Part shown: positions 58,951-64,000 of the stretch, in pieces
Layout: each line of letters starts with the position of its first letter
How positions within the stretch are numbered: position 1 is the first letter of the stretch
DNA from: Branchiostoma belcheri
Taxonomy: Eukaryota; Chordata; Leptocardii; Amphioxiformes; Branchiostomatidae
DNA: 64,000 bases
Direction: 5' to 3'
Assembly: GCF_001625305.1 (NCBI RefSeq)
Contig: NW_017802658.1
Span: forward strand, 311,839 to 375,838
Notes under the pieces: model-generated
Seen by the model: the letters and a program-made list of their open reading frames with translations, nothing else
Database searches by the model: none
Told to the model about the DNA's origin: nothing
Program-made: the position numbers and the translations under genes

Positions 58951-61900
58951 CAGTCTATCATTCAGTACATTGACATTGTTGTCTTCAAAATCACTCATAC
59001 ACAGTTTTGCTGAAATAAATTTTTGAAGAAAAAGATGGTCATTGGAATATCAACAATTACAATGTAGATATGGTGAGAGCCTGTGGTGTGACAGTTTTGA
59101 CCTTTGCCATCAATTGCTGACCTTTCAATCCTTCCACCATCTGTTCAGTCATATTTTCACATGTCAAGGACAGCGGTCTTCTTGTTTCTCAGAGATCTTA
59201 AAAGAAAGAGGATTTAATAAAAAAAAGAGAAAATTATAGTCTTGAAATTTTAATCTATGTTAATATGTAATCTTAATTCACATTTATCCACTATATATAT
59301 GTTCCATGTACAATCAGACGCTTTGAAAAACAGTGTGTTTGAGAAATCTCTAGTATAGCTGTATACATACTAGGGAATTTTGCATTCGAGACCCTTTGGA
59401 TGCATTTTCAGGGTGGTGGATAAACTATTACATGTTTTGAGCTAGTAGAATTATGTTAGTAAACATTACATGGGTCAGAGAATCTACAGTAAACCCTGAA
59501 AAACTTGCTTCTAATACATCCAAGTTCCTGGAAAAAAATTAATGTCCATACTTACATATACTTTTGGTAATATTATATTTTCTTCTTAGAACCTAAAAAT
59601 GTCCTCAGCCATCCTATAGAGTACAAAATATGTAGGTTTTTCACAGGGTTTTATTTTTTGTTGCACGCCACCTGCAGAAAGTGGAAACTGTTTGATGAAT
59701 AGTTACTGCCTGTGAAAACCCAGTCCCACCCACTCACAGCTGTGTTTGTGGTGTTACATGTTATGTTCACGTTATGTTTTCTTTTCTTGGATTGGATTCA
59801 GATTTTGAAGGTGACACCACATTTTTGACACTACGGAAGACACAGTTACAGAGTTAGATTTCTGAAAAATACAGTCGTGAAAATTGTTTCATGGTAAATT
59901 TTGGAGCTCTGTTTCTGTTGGTCTAGAAAATGTCAGAATGCCACATTTAACTACATACAGTGCATAAGATATTTTGCATTTTTTTCTAAAATGTTACTAC
60001 TTCAGATACTTGAAAAATTTGGTTAGTGTTTTTGGAGAAGTGTAGTTGTTTTTGTCCCGAATAGAAGAAATTTTGTCTCAATAGAAAGACTACAGATTTG
60101 TAAACAAGTTGCTACAATTTATGCAAAGTCACGTATAACATACAAAGTATAGCAGTAAGTAATGTGTTTCTTTCAACACAGGATAGAAAATGTTTGGCAC
60201 TTTCAAAAAATGATGACCATGTTTTCTTCATCTTTCATATGATTGATGACACCATATCAGTTTCTGGTGCTGATATCTCTCCGAGTTCTTCAAGTTCCTA
60301 GATTTCCAACCACATTTGCAGTTTTTGACAGCTCAGGAAATCTGAGAGTGACCCCCGTAGCTAAATATCAAATATTACCAACATGTCAGAAATACTTGTG
60401 GGCACTCTGCTTCTATCAATCATTGAATAAGGCTGCAACAATTCAACATATCGGTCTGTGCATTCCTATATTATGTGTGTGACTTGAAATATACCGACTA
60501 GCAACTTGCAGGTCGCAGAAAAAAATTTAGGTCAAACTATTAGTAGGGGCCAGGAAATATATATTCCATACTATATAAATGGTTTATTCACAAATTAACA
60601 CAAACCTATAACAACATTGCAGCCTAATAATACAATGTAAAAAATTAAATCCAGCTCTATGAATTACATTTTAGGGTAATAGCAGATACTATAAAACCTA
60701 AATTTGTTGTGTAAGTTCACATAGTTTTGTACATGTGTATGTAGTTGACAATTCTTCATACAGAATCATTATGTATGTATGGGGTTCTTTGTATTTTGAG
60801 CAAAACAGTTAAGTGATTAACAAACTTTTAACCTAAAAAAAGCTGTTGATTTCTCAAACCACCAAATGTATTTGCTGTGGCACAAATATTTCTGGAGGTC
60901 AAGGTTAGTGCAGAGTGCATCTCAGCTCACTGCCAATCTCAGAATATGTCAGACCATTTATCAAAACCAGATCCTCAGAGTCAATGGTAGTGGGTCTTCT
61001 GGTACTGACTTTGGAGGGCCTACATGCTTCTTTTCTTGCATAAGCAGTCATTTTATTTTATCCAAATCACCCATGTACATATGATATAACCGTTCTTATT
61101 CAAAAAGTGTAGTTTGCAATTCTCTCTGATGCATAAGAATGATTTTGAAGTTAGCAAAAAGTGTAGTCAACCTCCCATTTTTACCATAAACTGTTCTCTT
61201 AAGACCCCCATACAGACCCACATGCAGCCATACAGAAGCAAAAACATTGTGAAGATTCCACAGATAGATTTCAAGATTTGCATCCAAATCTCTCCCAACA
61301 TTGACTCACTTGAGCCAAGATCTAACACTAACAAGAACACAACATTTTCAATTCTCCTTTTGCAAAAGCATGAAACACTGGTAGAAGCATACTGACATAA
61401 GTGGTCATTATGGCTAAGGCTTAATTCTTGCCTTAGGGCTGATTGTATGTAACAGTGTAATCATTTGTATTGAAGATACTTGAATTGAAGATATTGAAGA
61501 TTGTGAAAGGGAATGTGGGTTCTCTGTACAACTTGTGATTGGTGATTGTCTCAGTTTTGGTATTTGCGGGTTAGACTTTTGCTTGTAAGAGGAAGACAAC
61601 ATTTATTTCTAGAATGGATGTACTTTTCTTGTCTTAAGTTCATGATAATTTAGGGTATTTTTTTAGAATGCTTGTAAGAACAGCAAAATGGCTGTTTCAA
61701 GTGTTCGGGTCTGTGGTGGTATGCAGAAAAAATTGTTAGAGAGAAAATTGCGGGTTTGACCACATAATTACATACATTACCCTCAGCCTTTCATCCTACC
61801 AAGAACATGACACAAAAGTGTGTTGTTCTACTGAGGCCAGGGATTGTGGGCATAATTGTCAAGCTATGTGTCAGCTACCAGATGGCTTAAACTTAACATT

Positions 61901-62449
61901 GTACAGATTCAAGTACAAAGAATAGCAAAAGACAACAATTTTCAATGTTGTTACTCAAGAAATCGAGAGCTGAATAGACCCAAATGTAGTGCCACGATGT
62001 CACTGTGATTGTAGTGTACATTGTATATCTTTAGTCTAGACTATTCTATCATGAAAGTTTAGGGGGTACAGTAAAAAATATTTTTAGACCACCCCTCGAT
62101 CCTTACGGTTGCTTCAACTATAGGCTAATTATTTTATTGCTGCATTAAGTCAGAGGGGAATGGTTTTTTAATGTCATTTTTTGGTGATTCCAGTTTAGCT
62201 TCTCTTACCATGGAGATTCTTATTGTAGATAAGGTAGATTACTAGAGTGTCTGTTGGTCATTTAAAAATTCTTTGGTTAGTACGTTTGTATGTAAAATGT
62301 TCTAAAAGTCTATACCATAAAATTAAGGAAAGGAGAATTTGGGTCTCTTTTCTTTAGTCCCATAATGTTCTGTCAAAGATACAGTCTACGCAAACTTGGA
62401 AGATATACTTACATGTACTGTACCTGTACCATGTATGTATTGTATTTTA

Positions 62450-62734
62450 TGTCCTACCTGGGCCGCGATTACGTTCGATACGGGTGTTCCGGCCCGTGTG
62501 ATAACTAGCGGTACGGCCCGGGGGTTCTTAACGCGTACAGCCCGGGCCTTCCAAATGTTCCATAGAACGATTCGAACGCGTTTCGCCCTAACCGCGTGCA
62601 ACGCTTTTGAAAATTCGAATGCAAACTTCGGACGCTGGAATTGATGTTGTTGCGCTTTTTGGGTTTAGGGACACCAAATTTCGCTCATTTCGCAATGAAA
62701 GGCGTGTTTTCGTAGGTGGGTATGACATAAATAA
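62450..62734. other. CpG-rich non-coding block beside the palindrome
   Basis: A sudden 280-base patch rich in CpG (GGGCCGCGATTACGTTCGAT, GGCCCGGGCTGT in inverted form, ATTCGAACGCG) inside AT-rich intron. Short ORFs on both strands show no similarity I know. It ends at the palindrome and may be part of the same inserted element. Confidence 0.45.
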
Positions 62735-62875
62735 AATACAACACGGGGTATTCCGTATCGCCCGAGGTATCAGCCCGACCGCAGATCGGATCTCCCTCCG
62801 GCCTTCGGCCGTCGGGCGATCCGACGAGCGGTCGGGCTGATACCTCGGGCGATACGGAATACCCCGTGTTGTATT
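62735..62875. repeat. Palindrome with perfect 48-base arms
   Basis: The left arm 62735-62782 starts AATACAACACGGGGTATTCC; the right arm 62828-62875 is its exact reverse complement. The 45-base centre can pair further (AGATCGGATC with GATCCGACG, and GGCCTTCGGCC as a terminal hairpin). It would extrude as a cruciform or transcribe as a long hairpin RNA. Confidence 0.93.
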
Positions 62876-64000
62876 CTATATGTATTATTAGCTTTGTTTG
62901 GGCATTGCTCAGTAGTACAATAGAAGTTGATTTTTGTTTGACCAGACAGGGGCAAGTTCTACTGGGTCATTGCCAAATCTGTCTGTTTTTATCTGAATAC
63001 AGTCTACACTGAAGAGTATAACATTTGGCCCATTGCCCAGATGTCTGTTGGTAACAGATGATGGTGAATTATCTCACCTCCTCCATCTAACCCTGGGTGT
63101 CAGGAGAGCAGACCTGTGCCACTATCTGTACCATCTATCACAACACTTACATGTACTTAACTTGATTAGACCACTCCTGTCAGCACCAAGAACTATGCAG
63201 AAAGACCTTTAGGACATCTAAGTTTCTTTCTGAAATGCAGTAGTTCTTTTTTCAGTCAGTATTTTGCACCTTTGACACTACTGTCAGCCAAAAGTTACAT
63301 GTACTTCATTTGATTTTTTAAGATCATTCATTTATTACGTGTCAGACAAAGACCTCTATCTGTAGCAAGACTTTTGAGCCCTTTTAAATTATTTTGTGTT
63401 ATAAATGCAGTTATTTGTTTTTCAAATCTATATTTTGGAACTTTGAGTGTTGATCATAACATTATACATGTATGTCAATGTACTTCACTTAAAAGGTTAT
63501 TCCATGATACCTATACGGGGTCCCGCATGCCATTTTCCTTAGAGCGTAATCGGCCATTTTGATTCTACGTAGAGTGTAGACGGATTGCTCTAATGCAACG
63601 TAGAGCATAGTTGGCGCAATTTGAGTTTTAATTTTACGTAATGCGTTGTAGCCACTTGGAATTTATTTTAAAGCATTATCGGTACTGTAGTGTGATACGG
63701 ATCTCAAAATTTAGAGTAAAGCGTTGTTGATACCCCCCCATGCAGGGCCTCATATACTTTCACTCAGCCTAAGTCTTTTAAGCCTTTCGATGCACTTTAA
63801 AAGAGCAACTTAACCAGAGCCACATGTGGGAAAATTGTGTTACACATACATTTGTACATGTATCTTATCAAAACCATCAACAGGTCTAGAGTAGCAATTA
63901 ACACAGTTTCTGTGGCAGGAGCAAGTGTTTTATTAGATTACACAAGATCCACTTCTCAAGAATCTAATTAAAGACACAGGAGCATCTCGTGAGAATTAGT

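Larger units (their letters stand above)
53952..64000 (+). other. ARHGAP39 intron 3, open at the right edge
   Basis: Phase 1 intron starting GTGAGT. No further exon of the gene is seen in the last 10 kb. Besides the elements listed separately, 57360-58748, 58951-62449 and 62880-64000 hold nothing recognisable. The exceptions are a repeated CGTAGAG block at 63540-63620 and a CATGCAGGGCCT end at about 63741. Confidence 0.65.

Overview
The window is animal nuclear DNA: AT-rich, gene-poor, with large introns, GT-AG splice sites, small CpG-rich promoter patches and dense short DNA transposons and SINEs. It contains no operons, phage, plasmid genes or CRISPR. The protein fragments are close to vertebrate proteins, and the repeat mix (frequent tacatgta words, tRNA-derived SINEs with a conserved body, CR1/L2-like and RTE-like LINE pieces) suggests an invertebrate deuterostome. 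A lancelet (Branchiostoma) is most likely; this is an inference.

The best-supported gene is on the plus strand from about 29.1 kb to beyond the right edge. It is the 5' part of an ARHGAP39 (Vilse/CrossGAP) orthologue. Exon 1 (29282-29457) carries the start codon, WW domain 1 and half of WW domain 2. A 14.9 kb intron splits WW2, and exon 2 (44353-45416) completes it and adds a long disordered linker. A 129-base exon (53823-53951) follows. The MyTH4 and RhoGAP domains must lie outside the window. Its promoter carries NRF1-like and YY1-like sites and a five-codon upstream ORF.

The left half (1-28 kb) holds minus-strand coding pieces. One exon (5308-5491) encodes a transmembrane helix followed by a cysteine cluster and an acidic tail. 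It is phase-compatible with a candidate first exon at 27758-27794. Together they would encode a small LAT/PAG-like transmembrane adaptor, which is a hypothesis. Two intact exons of cytoplasmic dynein 1 heavy chain (17603-17782 and 18189-18272) sit alone, without flanking dynein exons. They lie between two nearly identical pogo-like transposons, one of which is cut by an assembly gap. A second partial copy of a dynein exon end lies nearby. This looks like a misassembly, an unmerged haplotype or a segmental duplication.

Repeats fill much of the rest. Nine copies of one Tourist-like (PIF/Harbinger-type) MITE, with 3-base TTA/TAA target duplications, lie between 9.9 and 43 kb. Two further families have the same end design. 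Other repeats are TA-flanked CTGTAAA MITEs, hAT-like elements with CAGGG/CAGTG ends, three TAGCCTGG foldbacks, two large TIR elements (46998-50707 and 51773-52520), a GCGCG-rich inverted-repeat element (35208-35852) and a 48-base-arm palindrome (62735-62875).
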